A stretch of DNA of 64,000 bases from Symbiodinium natans (GCA_905221605.1 CAJNDS010002855.1:62001-126000), one strand, 5' to 3'; positions 31,696-42,969 are shown, counted from the first letter of the stretch. Numbers and translations are program-made. The notes: generated by a model from the letters alone, not told the origin.

Positions 31696-32440
31696 CTGTT
31701 GGAGAGTTGAAGGGGTTCATGAAAAAATGTTGCTTTAGTGAAATATGTACACCGGCAGGGGCTGAGGTTTGGGGGTTAAAGAACATACACATAGGCGCAG
31801 GGGCTGTTGAGGGTTTGAATATGAGTGCTAAAGTAATTTGGTTACTCTGAAAGTCACACATCTCTGGTTTGTCCTGAGGCCACGCAGCTGTTGGACTTAC
31901 CGTGAGATTTGTGTGGCATATGGGCTTGGCATGTAGCGAACCCCTGACAGAATATGTTTGATGTGTCTGCCGTTGAGGGCCAGAGGCTGGAAAATTTTCA
32001 GGTAGAGCGTAATTAAGAGAGTGACAGCGCTCATTTGGTAACTATAAAGCTCCGCACTACAGTAGGAAATGTCTAACCCTAAACTTTGGACCCCAACCCC
32101 GAACTCATCCCTAAACCCTAAACCCTACTGAAATTTAAAACCTCAGAAGTCTACCCTCCCCCCCCTCACCATACATAGAAGATGATCCGATTGGCCTGGA
32201 GAGCCTCCTCTCTCTGGCTGTTGAAGCTAGCGAAAATACCAAATGTCCCAAGGGCCTACTGAGCTTAACCCTAAACCCTAAACCTAAACCGAAGAAGCAA
32301 ACCCTAAACCCTAAAGCCTAAACCCTATACCCTAAACCTTAACAGCCACCCGGTCTTTGCCAGCCAGGGGCTGTTGCAAACTTGTCCACACTCAGCCGTT
32401 TCGGCTTCGGCGGCCGTCGAGGCCTAGTACGGTGTAGAGT
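31696..32440. other. Spacer with few telomere-type units
   Basis: From 31700 to 32070 there is ordinary sequence without telomere-type units and no recognisable gene. Short C-rich tracts lie at 32110-32130 and 32267-32345. Confidence 0.45.
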
Positions 32441-32444
32441 GTAG

Positions 32445-32551
32445 GGTTTATAGGGTTTATAGGGTTTATAGGGTTTATAGGGTTTGTAGGGTTTAGAGGG
32501 TTTACAGGGTTTATAGGGTTTATAGGGTTTATAGGGTTTAGGGCTTCGGAT
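32445..32551 (+). repeat. TTTATAGGG 9-mer array
   Basis: Eleven or so TTTATAGGG units with TTTGTAGGG, TTTAGAGGG and TTTACAGGG variants. It is the reverse complement of the 13.4-13.9 kb array, so the same TA-expanded unit arose or spread at two places. Confidence 0.93.
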
Positions 32552-32904
32552 CCTCCAAGGACTGAAAAGAGAGTTTATTGAGGCTCAAAACGGCTTGTAA
32601 GGCTTGAGAGATGGGGTCCAAGATTCCGGGATTTCTTCCTAATGGGGCCTAATCCCTTCCCCCTAACACAAAATCCCACCCTAATTTTTAAATACTATCT
32701 TTACCGGACCCTCCCGGCACCCAGCCCAATACTAAACCTGTTGTTGTATGTTTTTCCAGAAATCACAATCGTCGGGTTCCACCTCTCTACTCAAGAACTA
32801 AAGCCACCCTCCGACATTAAAGCATGGTACCCCAGCAACCATATTCTAATGAGGACACTCTTTTTGGTTGGTTAATTTATAAGGGAACCTTGAACCAAAA
32901 AAAG
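32552..32904. other. Telomere-free spacer with unknown 77-codon frame
   Basis: The + frame 32642-32875 has a hydrophobic middle segment. It resembles no family I know. It is followed directly by a C-rich tract. Confidence 0.3.
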
Positions 32905-33151
32905 GGAAAAGGGTAAACCCTAAACCCCAAAACCCAAAACCCTAAACCCTAAACCGAAAACCCTAAACCCTAAACCCTAAACTCTAAACCCCACACCCTA
33001 AACCCTAAACCCTAAACCCTAAACCCTAAACCCTAAACCCTAAACCCTAAACCCTAAACCCTAAACCCTAAACCCTTAACCCTAAACCCTAAACCCTACC
33101 CTAAACCCTACCCTAAACCCTAAACCCTAAACCCTAAACCCTGAACCCTAA
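32905..33151 (-). repeat. Long CCCTAAA tract
   Basis: About 34 units. The first third is degenerate (CCCCAAA, CCCAAAA, CCGAAAA), the middle is pure, and the end includes CCCTACC units. Confidence 0.94.
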
Positions 33152-33745
33152 GGTCAAAGAGTGCACGTCCCCGAAGAAGGCAAAGAGAGCAAGAGCGCCA
33201 ACTACTGCTCATGGCAACCTTCACCACAGGGCCAATAGGGCTCAAGGTTTAGGGTTTCGGCTTGAGGGTTCAAGTCAGGTTGTCATTTTCGTGTTGGGTA
33301 TAGGGTTTAGGGTTTAGGGTTTAGGGTTTAGGGTTCGTCTCTTAACAGAGAACCCAAACCCAAGACGAGGCAAAGCGAAACTGAGGCGTCCCAAACCCTA
33401 GGATATATGGTCACTGCTCTACCTTCTGGTGTCCTGATTATAAGGCGGCCCATCTTATCTAGGGTACCCGAAAGCGACTTTCGGTTTAGGGTTTAGGGCT
33501 TTAGAGAAATCACCATATTTGTTGTCCAACCCCCCCTCCCCCCCCCGACTCAGTGCCCAGCTTTTCCTCCTCGGCCTCAGAGGAAAGTTTAGGGTTTAGG
33601 GCCTAAAGTTTAGGGTTTAGGGTTTAGAGTTTTTTTTTTTTTTTTTGGGGGGGGGTTTGGCCCTGAGGGTTGGGGTTGAGGGTTGAGGGCTTCTCTTCCA
33701 GGGATCCTGAGCACGAGTTCATATGATGAAGTTGATCAACATATC
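33152..33745. other. Spacers, a short tract and a T-to-G switch
   Basis: TTTAGGG units lie at 33305-33335. Degenerate G-rich units lie at 33588-33628, followed by a T run to about 33646 and a G run to 33655. Confidence 0.5.
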
Positions 33746-33834
33746 CTTGGCTGCACTTAGGGGGCTGGCTTCTTAAGAAAGCCAATAAACCCAAAAAGGC
33801 TAAGGATCTAAAGTTACAGCAAAGCACCACAAAG
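33746..33834 (+). mobile_element. Dispersed element A, copy 2 (internal deletion)
   Basis: CTTGGCTGCACTTAG at the left and AAAAAGGCTAAGGATCTAAA to CACCACAAAG at the right are present; about 25 bases of the middle (TAGCTATAAATT part) are missing. Confidence 0.85.
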
Positions 33835-33838
33835 TATG

Positions 33839-33957
33839 CATGTATATGGGGATTTACGCTAATACAGGGTTCCTTATTGGGGTCCTCTTTATAAGGGAAT
33901 CCTGGTATTTGGGGTCTATATTCGGGGTCCCTTATTTTTTCATAAGCCCCCACATGT
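33839..33957. mobile_element. Dispersed palindromic element H, copy 2
   Basis: TGTATATGGGGATTTACG at the left is matched by CATAAGCCCCCACATGT inverted at the right. It is longer than H1 and contains tandem GGGTCC/GGGGTC motifs. It begins a few bases after the end of A2. Confidence 0.65.
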
Positions 33958-36249
33958 AGCCCCCCCTATCCCTAAACCCTAAACCAATAAGATTTTCCAG
34001 ATCAACCCGCCGGTCGACTGTCACACCTGTCACTACAGGCTTGTACCAGCTTACGCCCCGTGCTCAGGGTTGAAGTCCGGAGACATGTGGATGATAGCCA
34101 AATATCCCTAAACCCAAAATGCCAAACGGACAAGAACCTAAACCGAAACCCTAAATCCCAACCCTTCAAACCCAAAACTCTAAACCCAAAATCCCGCTCC
34201 CCAAGCCCTTAAGGACTTTGGGCACCCCTAAACCCTAAACCCTAAACCCAGCTGGCTTTGTAAGTAAGTACTGGAACCGGATGGACCTCGGACCTCCGCG
34301 TTGAACCCGATGAATATACGTTATGCCTTGTGGTCTAAGGTCTCTGGCCCGAGTGGCCCCGTTTCAAGTGGGTTGAGGGGGGGGGTTATGGACATTGAGT
34401 TTTTGGTTTAAGGTTTAAGGTTTAGGGTTCAGGGGGGCTTCCCGGTAAGACCCGACACAGTAAACACGAAAACCCCGCACCCGCACCCCAAAACCCGAAA
34501 CCCTAAACTCCCTAAACCCTAACCCCTGAACCCTAAACCCTAAACCCACGGACGAAAAAAAAAAACAACAAAACCTAAATATGGCAGCCCTGGGGCAGCC
34601 GCATCTGAAACCCTAACTCGAAACTTTGACAGCTGGTTTAGGGTTTAGGGTTTAAGGTTTAGGTTAGAAGCCCGAAAGCCTATAAGCCCTAAACCCTAAA
34701 GGCTCCAACAACCCGAGTGGAACTCCACGAAGTTGCAAAGCCGAGCGGCTTTTTCAGTGATTCCTGGGCGAGGAAGCACGATTTGGAGTTTGGGGTTTAG
34801 GGTTTGGGGTTAGGGATCAGGGTTTGGGGTGTAGGGCTTAGGGTTTAGGGTTTAGGGCGATTCCCTGGATCCCTTGACCCTGGCAGGGTTTAGGGGTTAG
34901 GGGTTTGGGGGCTTAGGGGTGTTCGGGGTTTAGGGGTTTAGGTATTTCCTAAACCTTAAACCCTAAACCCTAAACCCTAAACCCTAAACCGGAGCCCCTG
35001 GCCATCTGCTGTGGGTTTAGGGTTTAGGTTTAGGGTTTAGGGTTTAGGGTTCCGGTTTTCGGGTTTAGGGTTTAGGGCGCTGATTAGGGTTCTCAAGGTG
35101 TAGTTTAGGGTTCCGGGTTTAGCTTTCAAGGCTGAGGGGTTAGGGTTTAGGGTTCTCAGAATTCTCGGAGTTCTTGGGGTTCTTAGGGTTCAGAGTAACA
35201 ACACTATTCCCAAACCCTAAACCCCTAAACCCTCCAAAAACCAAAACATTGGATTCAGCAACGCGTGACATGATGGGTCGCAGCCGAGGGGTATCTCAGA
35301 AGGCCCAGGCACGCAGGCTTTAGGGTTTAGGGCTGACGCCCGACCCTTAACCCTAAACCCCAAAAAACCCTAAACCCTAAACCCTGATTTAGGGAGATTC
35401 CTCAATGAGGGCCGTGGGTCTGCGGAGTGCCTGAGGTCAATGGTTGCGGTACTATGGACCAGACAGCCCCACTGTTTTTGGTGGTGTGGGCTACGTAATC
35501 TCAAAGCATCAAGCACCTCAACCCTCAACCCTAAACCCTAAACCCTAAACCCTAAACCACCCCAGACCCTTAATGAAATTAACGGCGTTCAGGGTGTTGC
35601 GCAGGCATCTCTAAGACAAGCTTTGCCAAGCAGCCCTTTGTTGGCTTCTTCTGCATCTGAGCCCAAGGCGTGTTCTCAATGGGTTCAGGGGTTATAGGGT
35701 GTAGGATTCAGGGCTTAGAAGGGCTGTGGTTCAGCAGGCTTTGTAGGGCGAGCTGAGGCTATAGGATTGGCTGCGCCTTGGTGGGTGCAGGGTCTACTAC
35801 CCTACTGGGGTTTAGGGTTTAAATTACAAGAGCCCGAAACCCTAAAACCCAAACCGCACCCACCCACCCACCCACCCCCCCCCCCCCCCGAATTTCGGGT
35901 TACCCTAAACCCTGAACCCTAAACCCTTTGCGTTCTAGGAATTCCGGGGTTTAATGTGCGGGTTGACCCCCAAAACCCCAAAGCCCGGAACCCCTGAGGC
36001 CAAACAAGGCCAACAATGGAAACGTCGTGACTCGCCGGCAGCGCTTACGGTTTGGGATTTAAGGGTTTAGGTTTTGGGGTTTGGGGTATGTTTTGGGTTT
36101 AGGGTTTCGGGTTTGAGATTGAGGGTTTGGGGTTTAGGGTTTGGAGGTTTGGGGTTTAGGGTTTGGGGTTTAGGGGTCTAAGGACTTGGGGTTTAGGGTG
36201 TACTTAGGGTTTGAGGTTGAAGGGCCTGCCACAACGATCCTGAACCTAC
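33958..36249. other. Mixed short tracts and spacers
   Basis: C-rich units lie at 34135-34250, 34495-34545, 34955-34990, 35345-35385 and 35520-35560. G-rich units lie at 34633-34665, 34785-34860, 35013-35085 and 36060-36215 (many TTTGGGG). A CCCA array and poly-C run lie at 35860-35889. The spacers 34255-34380 and 35570-35690 show nothing recognisable. Confidence 0.5.
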
Positions 36250-36302
36250 GCATCTGTTTAGGGTTTAGGGTTTAGGGTTTAGGGTTTAGGGTTTAGGGTT
36301 TA
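36250..36302 (+). repeat. TTTAGGG tract
   Basis: Seven perfect units. Confidence 0.93.
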
Positions 36303-36959
36303 AGCAGCTACCAGTGGAACATGCAGACGTAACGCAATCGTTTTTTTCCTCACCTAAGCTGTATGCCCAAAACTGTGCATCTGATTGAAGCCCTGAAGCC
36401 TAAGCCCTAACCCTAAACCCTGAAACCTAAACCCTAAACCCTAAACCCCACATCCCGACCAGATACGCCCCCAGAAACCACTAAAAAGCCCAAAGCCTAA
36501 ACCCTATTGTCCATGTAGCCGCAAACCATCATACGCAACTCCTTACCACACCTCCTTGCCACAACTCCTTACCACAACTCCTTAGTCCTAAACCCTAAAC
36601 CCTAAACCCTAAACCCTTTACTAGAAACCCTTTACTAGGATGGCCCTTCTCAAACCTCCGAAAAAACATTGCTGAATGTGATCCTCTTAAACCCGATAAG
36701 GCAAAATGTGAACATCCCAAGGGCCTACCGAGTGCACAACCCTACCCCGCGAACCCTGAACCCTGAACCCTGAACCCTAGAACCCTAGAACCTTACAAAC
36801 CTAGAACACTAAACCCTAAAGCCTAAAGCCTAAACCCTAAACGTCCCTAAATCCTAAACCCTAAACCCTAAACCCTAAACCCCATGGTCGTCCAAGGAGC
36901 TCGGCGAGAAGCCATGACCACCTGTAGCATCCGGAGTCCCAGAAAATCCCAGGCGTCTA
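36303..36959. other. C-rich short tracts and spacer
   Basis: Units lie at 36405-36450, 36588-36650 and 36735-36885 with CCCTGAA and CCCTAGAA variants. A short array of ACTCCTTACCACA-type 14-mers fills 36535-36590. Confidence 0.55.
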
Positions 36960-37075
36960 GGGTTTAGGGTTTAGGGTTTAGGGTTTAGGGTTGAAGGTTT
37001 AGGGTTTAGGGTTTAGGGTGCAAGGTTGAGGGTGCAGGGTTTAGAGTTGGGGGGTGTAGAGTTTAGGGTTTAGGG
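36960..37075 (+). repeat. TTTAGGG tract, degenerate at the right
   Basis: Five perfect units, then TTGAAGG and mixed units to 37075. Confidence 0.88.
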
Positions 37076-37312
37076 TGAATTCTTTACGGCTGCTCTGCGC
37101 ACGCAACCGTACTCCGAAAGTTAGCGAATAGCTTTGTTCGGCGCGCGGGCGCAGTACCTTGATTTGAAGTTTAGGGCCCGGGGTTTAGGGTGAAGGGCTT
37201 GGGCTTAGGACTCAAGGTGCGAGACGCTAGTCCTACGTGCTTGTTCTTGATCGCAAGCCACATTCGCTGACAGCTTGATATATATGCACTTTGCGCGATA
37301 CACGACAGAATA

Positions 37313-37421
37313 CCCTAAGGGTCCATGTGCCTATATAGTACATACTTGGGCCTTAAAGGGGTTCCTATATAGTAGCTTTAGGGCCCAAATATATACTATA
37401 TAGGTACATGGACCCTTAGGG
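37313..37421. mobile_element. Dispersed element G, near-perfect palindromic copy
   Basis: 109 bases bounded by CCCTAAGGGTCCATGTGCCT and, on the other strand, CCCTAAGGGTCCATGTACCT. The 28-base ends, including the following ATATAGTA, differ at a single position. The inner part also pairs (ACTTGGGCC / GGCCCAAAT type). The extreme CCCTAA looks like a telomere unit fused to the terminus. Confidence 0.92.
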
Positions 37422-37505
37422 ATATTCAGGCACTCATCGTCCTGTCATTGGGACACCTTCTCTCGTGGCCAGGGCTCCGTTAGGCTTTGCGGTGCTCTAA
37501 ATCGA

Positions 37506-37605
37506 GGCCCAAGGATAACCGAGGAATAAAAATGGTTCCATTCTTGGCATCAGGGGCTTAGAGGGGGACCGAAGCCCTGACAAACAAGGAATCAGGGCCT
37601 AAGTA
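37506..37605. mobile_element. Dispersed element C, copy 5
   Basis: GCCCAAGGATAACCGAGGAAT, an A-run, TTGGCATCAGGGGCTTA, GGGGGACC, AGCCCTGACAAACAAGGAAT, CAGGGCCTA match the C order. A C-rich tract follows at once. Confidence 0.8.
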
Positions 37606-37614
37606 GCCCGAAAC

Positions 37615-37720
37615 CCTAAACCCTAAACCCGAAACCCTAAACCCTAAACGGCCCGCCTAAACCCTAAACCCTAAACCCTGAACCCGAAACCCTAACCCCT
37701 AACCCCTAACCCCTAAACTC
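37615..37720 (-). repeat. CCCTAAA tract
   Basis: Units are CCCTAAA, CCCGAAA and, at the right, CCCCTAA. Confidence 0.88.
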
Positions 37721-37823
37721 AATAAAGGCCCACCCTGGGTTCGACTAAACGACACGCAGGAGCACGCCTGCGCGGCGCGCCGTATCTTCCCTTCTGAAGC
37801 CCTGCCTGGGTGAGAAGAAGCGC

Positions 37824-38007
37824 GGGGGGGGGGGGGGGGGGGGGGGGGGTCGGTGGGGTTTGGGGGTTTGGTTTGGGGTTTGGGGTTTTGGGGTTTGGGG
37901 TTTGGGGGTTTGGGGTTTGGGGTTTGGGGTTTGGGGTTTGGGGTTTGGGGTTTGGGGTTTGGGGTTTGGGGTTTGGGGTTTGGGGTTTAGGGTTTGGGGT
38001 GGTTTAG
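37824..38007 (+). repeat. Poly-G run followed by pure TTTGGGG array
   Basis: A 26-base G run at 37824-37849 precedes about 18 TTTGGGG units. TTTGGGG has no stop in any + frame (it reads Phe-Gly-Val-Trp-Gly-Leu-Gly), which is the whole reason for the open frames at 37810-38096. Confidence 0.95.
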
Positions 38008-38097
38008 TGTTGTGCCTTGTCCTTGCTCTTGTGCTGAACCCTAAACCGTCCGGGGGGTGGTTGTGGGGGGGGATGAGGCTTGGCAGGACGCCATAAG

Positions 38098-38226
38098 CCC
38101 TACACCCTACACCCTACACCCTACACCCTACAACCTAAACCCTAAACCCTAAACCCTAAACCCTAAACCCTAAACCCTAAACCCTAAACCCTGAACCCTA
38201 AACCCTAAACCCTGAACCCTAACCCC
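38098..38226 (-). repeat. CCCTACA then CCCTAAA tract
   Basis: Five CCCTACA units and then about 12 CCCTAAA units with two CCCTGAA. Confidence 0.93.
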
Positions 38227-38285
38227 TGGAGCCCAAGAGTCGGAAGTGTTCGCCCAGCATACAAGTAACACCTACATTGGGGTCT

Positions 38286-38362
38286 AGGTTTGGGGTTTGG
38301 GGTTTGGGGTTTGGGGTTTGGGGTTTGGGGTTTAGGGTTTAGGGTTTAGGGTTTAGGGTTTC
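38286..38362 (+). repeat. TTTGGGG then TTTAGGG tract
   Basis: Seven TTTGGGG units pass abruptly into four TTTAGGG units, a block-wise arrangement of variants. Confidence 0.93.
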
Positions 38363-39054
38363 GGGCGGTTTAGGGTTTAGGGTGGTTTGGGTTTAGGGTG
38401 TGTGTGGTCTCAACAGTCTGCACAAAAAGCACTTTCCTTGGGGGAGGGGGGGGGAGAAGAAATCTTGCACTTTTCCACGGAATATTCCGGGGGGGCAATA
38501 TTGGCAAACCCTGAACCCTCGACCCTGAACCCCAAACCCTAAACACTCAACTCCAATCACTTAGGCACCTGAACTCTTTCAGTGCTGCTTCCGGGAGTAT
38601 GCCCAGACCGCTGGGAGGATCCAAAAAGGTAGAACCCCAAAAAATGGTACCCTATACTACTCTTGGGCCAGTCTAAGGAACGCTTAAGGGGATCTACGTT
38701 GTGGATCCTCCCAGGGGTCTGGGTGGGGGGGGGGGAGGGGGATGAGGTAAGTGATGAACATGGCGCTGCTTTCTTCGGACATGGGACAAGCAAACTCAGC
38801 CTATCATGTATCAATCCGAAGTCTTTCACCCTAAACCCTAAACCTTTAACCCTAAACCCAAACCGTCAACCCTAAACCACCCTAAACCCTAAACCCTAAA
38901 CCCCAAACCCGAAACCTGAAACCTCAACATATCAGACCTGTTGATAATGCCAACACTCTACAGCCACAATAATGAAGGACTAATGGGGTCAGAGTTTGGG
39001 GTTTAGGGATGCTGTATTTAAGGCAAGGGATCCTGCGTATGGTATTCCGTGTAT
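38363..39054. other. Spacers with short degenerate tracts
   Basis: G runs lie at 38440-38456 and 38725-38740. C-rich units lie at 38830-38925. The stretch 38540-38830 is ordinary sequence with frames of 70-90 codons on both strands and no recognisable domain. Confidence 0.45.
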
Positions 39055-39140
39055 GACCCTAAACCCTAAACCCTAAACCCTAAACCCTAAACCCTAAACC
39101 CTAAACCCTAAACCCTAAACCCTAAACCCTAAACCCTAAA
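39055..39140 (-). repeat. CCCTAAA tract, 12 units
   Basis: Perfect except the last unit. Confidence 0.95.
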
Positions 39141-39793
39141 TCTGAAACCTCAACAAAGTCGTGATTGGGCTCTGTGCGTGTGTTCTTTCTCTGATGCGCA
39201 ACAGACCGTCGCAAAGTCTCTGGGCAAGCAACAGCTGCTTCTGCTGACGACACGAGCTTACATATCTCTCGCTCTCTAGGTCTCTGGAGCTCCAGGGATT
39301 TCAAAAGTTTAGGGTTTAGGGTTTAGGGTTTGGGGTTTAGGGTTTAGGCATATTACGGGCACGAAAATAGTGTTTGAAAAATTCAGAGGGCCTAGGGTTT
39401 ACAGAGCTGCTTCAGGTTTCGATAGGTAGGTCGCTCCGAGGATTCGGGCGGAGTACAGGCACACGCCATGGCCGAAGCCAAACGATTATGTATGGCCTCC
39501 CTCTATGGCCCTAAACCCTAAACCCTAAACCCTAAACCATAAACCCATAAAGGGCCAGGGTTTAAATGGACCTTGCGTAAGGGGATTCTCTTGCTGGCCA
39601 TGTCTCCTTGCCGTTAAAGCCCTCTGAAAAAAGTTCTTCTATATAATCCTGTTACACCCAATAATGAAAATGTAAAATATCACTAGGGCCTACTTCCCCA
39701 AACGGTTTAGGGTTTAGGGCTTAGGCTTTATTTTAGGGTTTAGGGTTTAGCAGAAAAAAACAAGCAACCCCTGTAGGACGGTGGGCTTCCTTT
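39141..39793. other. Spacers with small tracts
   Basis: G-rich units lie at 39307-39350 and 39704-39752. C-rich units lie at 39509-39545. The rest shows no recognisable gene. Confidence 0.5.
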
Positions 39794-39930
39794 CTCAGGG
39801 TAGTTGCATGGTCCCTTAGTACGGGCGCTTAAAGGGCGACCCCTTACATACCCTCCACAACCCAAGCGCCCATACCTCAGAACCCTTTAATCGAGGTAAG
39901 ACCATAATGGCCCATAGAACTACCCTTACA
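39794..39930. mobile_element. Dispersed element F, copy 1, complete MITE-like
   Basis: About 137 bases. The left end reads TCTCAGGGTAGTTGCATGGTC and the right end, read inversely, TAAGGGTAGTTCTATGGGCC. The interior includes ACGGGCGCTTAAAGGGCGACC and CAGAACCCTTTAATCGAGG. It carries no telomere-type insert and serves as the empty-site reference for F3. Confidence 0.88.
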
Positions 39931-40316
39931 TCCTTTAACGGGACCCTCCCCTAAGTCAGGACAACCCTCCAAACGAACCCTGAATCTTCAAACCCCAACC
40001 CACCAATACTCTCCCTAGAACCCTTAGGGGAGCCCCTAAACCAAAAAACCCGAAACCCTACCCTTAAACCCTAAACCCTAAACCCTAACCTGTGGCGGGT
40101 GCCGACTCTACAGATGTTCGGACTGTTGAAATACGACCCCAAATTAGCCTAGGTGTAGAAGGGTGCCCTGTTTTGGTTTTAAGGGGCTTAACCATAAAAA
40201 GAGGGAATAAGGGCCTACTCTGGCTCCTAGAATAGAATTTGGGGAGACGCTTTGAATCCTCGGGGAATGCGCGGAGATGAAGTACAGGGCAGTGTCAGCA
40301 CCCTCAACCCTGAGTC
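39931..40316. other. Spacer with C-rich units
   Basis: C-rich degenerate units lie at 40040-40095. Element C6 follows. Nothing else recognised. Confidence 0.5.
40149..40234. mobile_element. Dispersed element C, copy 6 (left end missing)
   Basis: AAGGGTGCCCTGTTTTGGTTT, AAGGGGCTTA, GAGGGAATAAGGGCCTA and CTCCTAGAAT match C, without the GACCCAAGAG start. Confidence 0.75.
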
Positions 40317-40400
40317 CTAAACCCTAAACCCTAAGCCCTAAACCCTAAACCCTAAACCCCTAAACCCTAAACCCCTAAACCCCTAAACCCCTAAACCCTC
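40317..40400 (-). repeat. CCCTAAA/CCCCTAAA tract
   Basis: Heptamers and octamers intermixed. Confidence 0.9.
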
Positions 40401-40533
40401 AGCCATCTTGCAGAAGCCACGAAGCTCACCACGCGGCTGTGAAGAATCATGGGACATTTCCGTGCTCTTGGCCACCCCCGGCATAAGGACAGCTGCAGGA
40501 CATGGAGCTCCAAGAGTGGGGTTTATAAATGTA

Positions 40534-40559
40534 AATACATATATATATATATATATACA

Positions 40560-40615
<56 letters not shown>

Positions 40616-40750
40616 CACATACATATACAGCTATATATCTGTAGATATATATATATATATATATATGTATAATCTATATGCCCGTATATACATAGTTAAA
40701 CACATGACTATCCATATATCTATATCTATATATATATATATATATATACA
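40534..40750. repeat. AT microsatellite cluster
   Basis: Seven or more TA arrays of 14-24 bases joined by ACATG-, CACATA- and GTAGA-type linkers. Frames through it read Tyr-Ile repeats (40408-40823) and are not genes. Confidence 0.95.
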
Positions 40751-40824
40751 TTCAGTGAAGTGGGGTTGCACCGAGGCATACCCTCTCCCCTCTTCCCCTC
40801 CCAGGACCCACACTGGCATTTAAA

Positions 40825-41075
40825 TTTTGAACCCCTAAACCCCTAAACCCCTAAACCCTACACCCCAAACCCTGAATCGTAAACCCTAAACCCAGTGGAG
40901 TAGGGCTAGTAGGGGGATCCCACGACTACTGTGGAGTTGCGAAGATGAGGCGGCAGAGAAGGAGGGGGTTCGGGGCTTAGGGGCTTGGGGGCTTAGGGGT
41001 TTAGGGGTTTAGGGGTTAAGGGGTTTAGGGGTTTAGGGGTTAAGGGGTTTAGGGGTTTAGGGGTTTAGGGTGAAG
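40825..41075. repeat. CCCCTAAA units, spacer, then TTTAGGGG array
   Basis: C-rich octamers at 40825-40895 and G-rich octamers (TTTAGGGG, TTAAGGGG) at 40970-41075, again in C-rich then G-rich order. Confidence 0.9.
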
Positions 41076-41510
41076 GGTTAAGAAGCAGGGTTTAGCGTTG
41101 AGGGTTTAGGCCCTGAGTTTGCCGAATGAGGGGTAGCCTGCAATGGACCTTGACACCTATGCATCGCCATTGCTCGCTCAACATCTGTGGCGTCGTCAGT
41201 TGTCCTTCTATTGTGCCCTAAAGCCTAAACCCTAGGGGGGGGGTTCAAACCAGGCTCCACTCATACACACCATCTAGACCCGAAACCCCAAACCCTAAGC
41301 CCTTGAGCCTAGAACATCAACCGCTCACCCTAGACCCTGTGCCCTAAACCCTAAACCCGACCTAAACCCTAGGCCAGTCAGCATTCAAGAGCTGGCATGG
41401 CGTGGCAGCGTTGATTGGCAGAGGATCTTAGGTTTTTCGGATGGGAGCTTGCGGTTTAGGGTCACAAGAATGTCGGTATTCGTGCTCTACGTAGCGGGCA
41501 AACCCTACAG
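41076..41510. other. Spacer with degenerate units
   Basis: C-rich pieces lie at 41280-41375. Nothing recognisable as a gene. Confidence 0.45.
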
Positions 41511-41511
41511 C

Positions 41512-41600
41512 CCCTAAACACCCTAAACACCCTAAACACCCTAAACACCCTAAACACCCTAAACACCCTAAACACCCTAAACACCCTAAACCCTTAACCC
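41512..41600 (-). repeat. CCTAAACAC 9-mer array
   Basis: Nine consecutive CCTAAACAC units, an expansion of CCCTAAA by insertion of two bases, found nowhere else in the window. Confidence 0.95.
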
Positions 41601-42969
41601 CAAACCCTCAACCTTAAATCCTACACCCTAAACACCCCCAACAAAAAGACCCTCAGCCGGCGCCAGATGGAGCTTGAAAGTTGGCCTTGAACAGCCAGAC
41701 CAAGGTACTCAGACGCGCGGCTGCTTCTCCAAGAGCTTGGAAGTGAACCATTCGGGGAAGGGAGGGGCGTTGAGGGTTTAGGGTTTAGGGTTTAGGGTTT
41801 AGGGCAAAAAGGGGCCGCTCTTGGAGGCCTGTGTGCCGAGCTTTTTTGCGCTGATCACCTCGGCAGCTCAGAGTCCGTGTTTTTTGAGAGCTGGGCAGCT
41901 GAAGCAGCAGCTTAAATGGGTGGTGCGGAGGTGCCTGGGCTGGCCTTTTTTTCATCTCTTGAAAAATATGTTTATTGACAAGGAAATGTATGTGTATCTA
42001 AGTATGTATGTAGAATGATTATACATGTATATAGATATATAGGGTCCCTTTGCGACAAAGAAGGATGATATGCAATGTACCCAAGGCCAACCTAGCTGAC
42101 ATAAGCCAGGGTCGAGGGTTGCAGCATTTAGGGCTATTCGGGTTTAGGGTGGTAGGGCTTAGTGTTACAACAACGAACTCGGGGACGTGACGTGGACCCG
42201 TGGTCCTGCGGCACTGAACCCTCTCTTTCTCGATCCCGGCTTGGTAGGCATAGGGAGACCCCCGAATGTGGGCTCCCAATAGGTGGTTTCGCACTGGGCC
42301 ACTGGGTGTCCTAGCATTCGGCTTTTCAGAATGGACATCGCAGACCCTAAACAGTAAACCTTAAACCCTAAACCCTAAACCCTAAACCCTAGACCGCAGC
42401 TCCTCCAGTTTCTGAGAGGTTCCGGGCAAAGCGCCGACCGTCTGGCGGTAAGCTGTTCAGCCCCGTGAGCCCAGGACCCACCAGTGCCCACAAGATGTAC
42501 TTAGGGTAGCAGGTGGTCTGCAAAGCTCTGCTTCACAAGACGCTGATGCATGAGGCTCCCTTGAGATATCCAATCTTCAATCGTCACCTCTCACGGGTGT
42601 GTCCCTCACAGCTCCTAAATCCTAAACCCTAAACCCTAAATCCTAAACCCCAAACCCCTAAACCCTAAACCTTATCCAAGCCCGAAACCCAACAATCTTG
42701 TGGGGCACAGCTTGACAAATTCGATGGGTCCAAAAAAGGCTCAAAATGGTTTTGGCTTTAACTAAGGTTTTACAAGGGTTCAAGGTTTCTGGTGATGAAA
42801 AATATGTGTATGTATACATATATATATAGATATATATATAAACATTCCCCTAAACCCCAAACCCTAAACCCCAAACTCTAAACCCTAAACCCTAAACCCT
42901 CAACGAACCATCCATCTGCAAAGGCTGACCAGGCTGTGCAGCGAGGCCCTAAGTGACAATTGAGGTTTT

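Noticed and set aside
37810-38096. Frames reading Phe-Gly-Val-Trp-Gly-Leu-Gly
   Set aside because: Stop-free translation of the TTTGGGG array.
40408-40823. Tyr-Ile-rich frame of 124 codons
   Set aside because: Translation of TA microsatellites.
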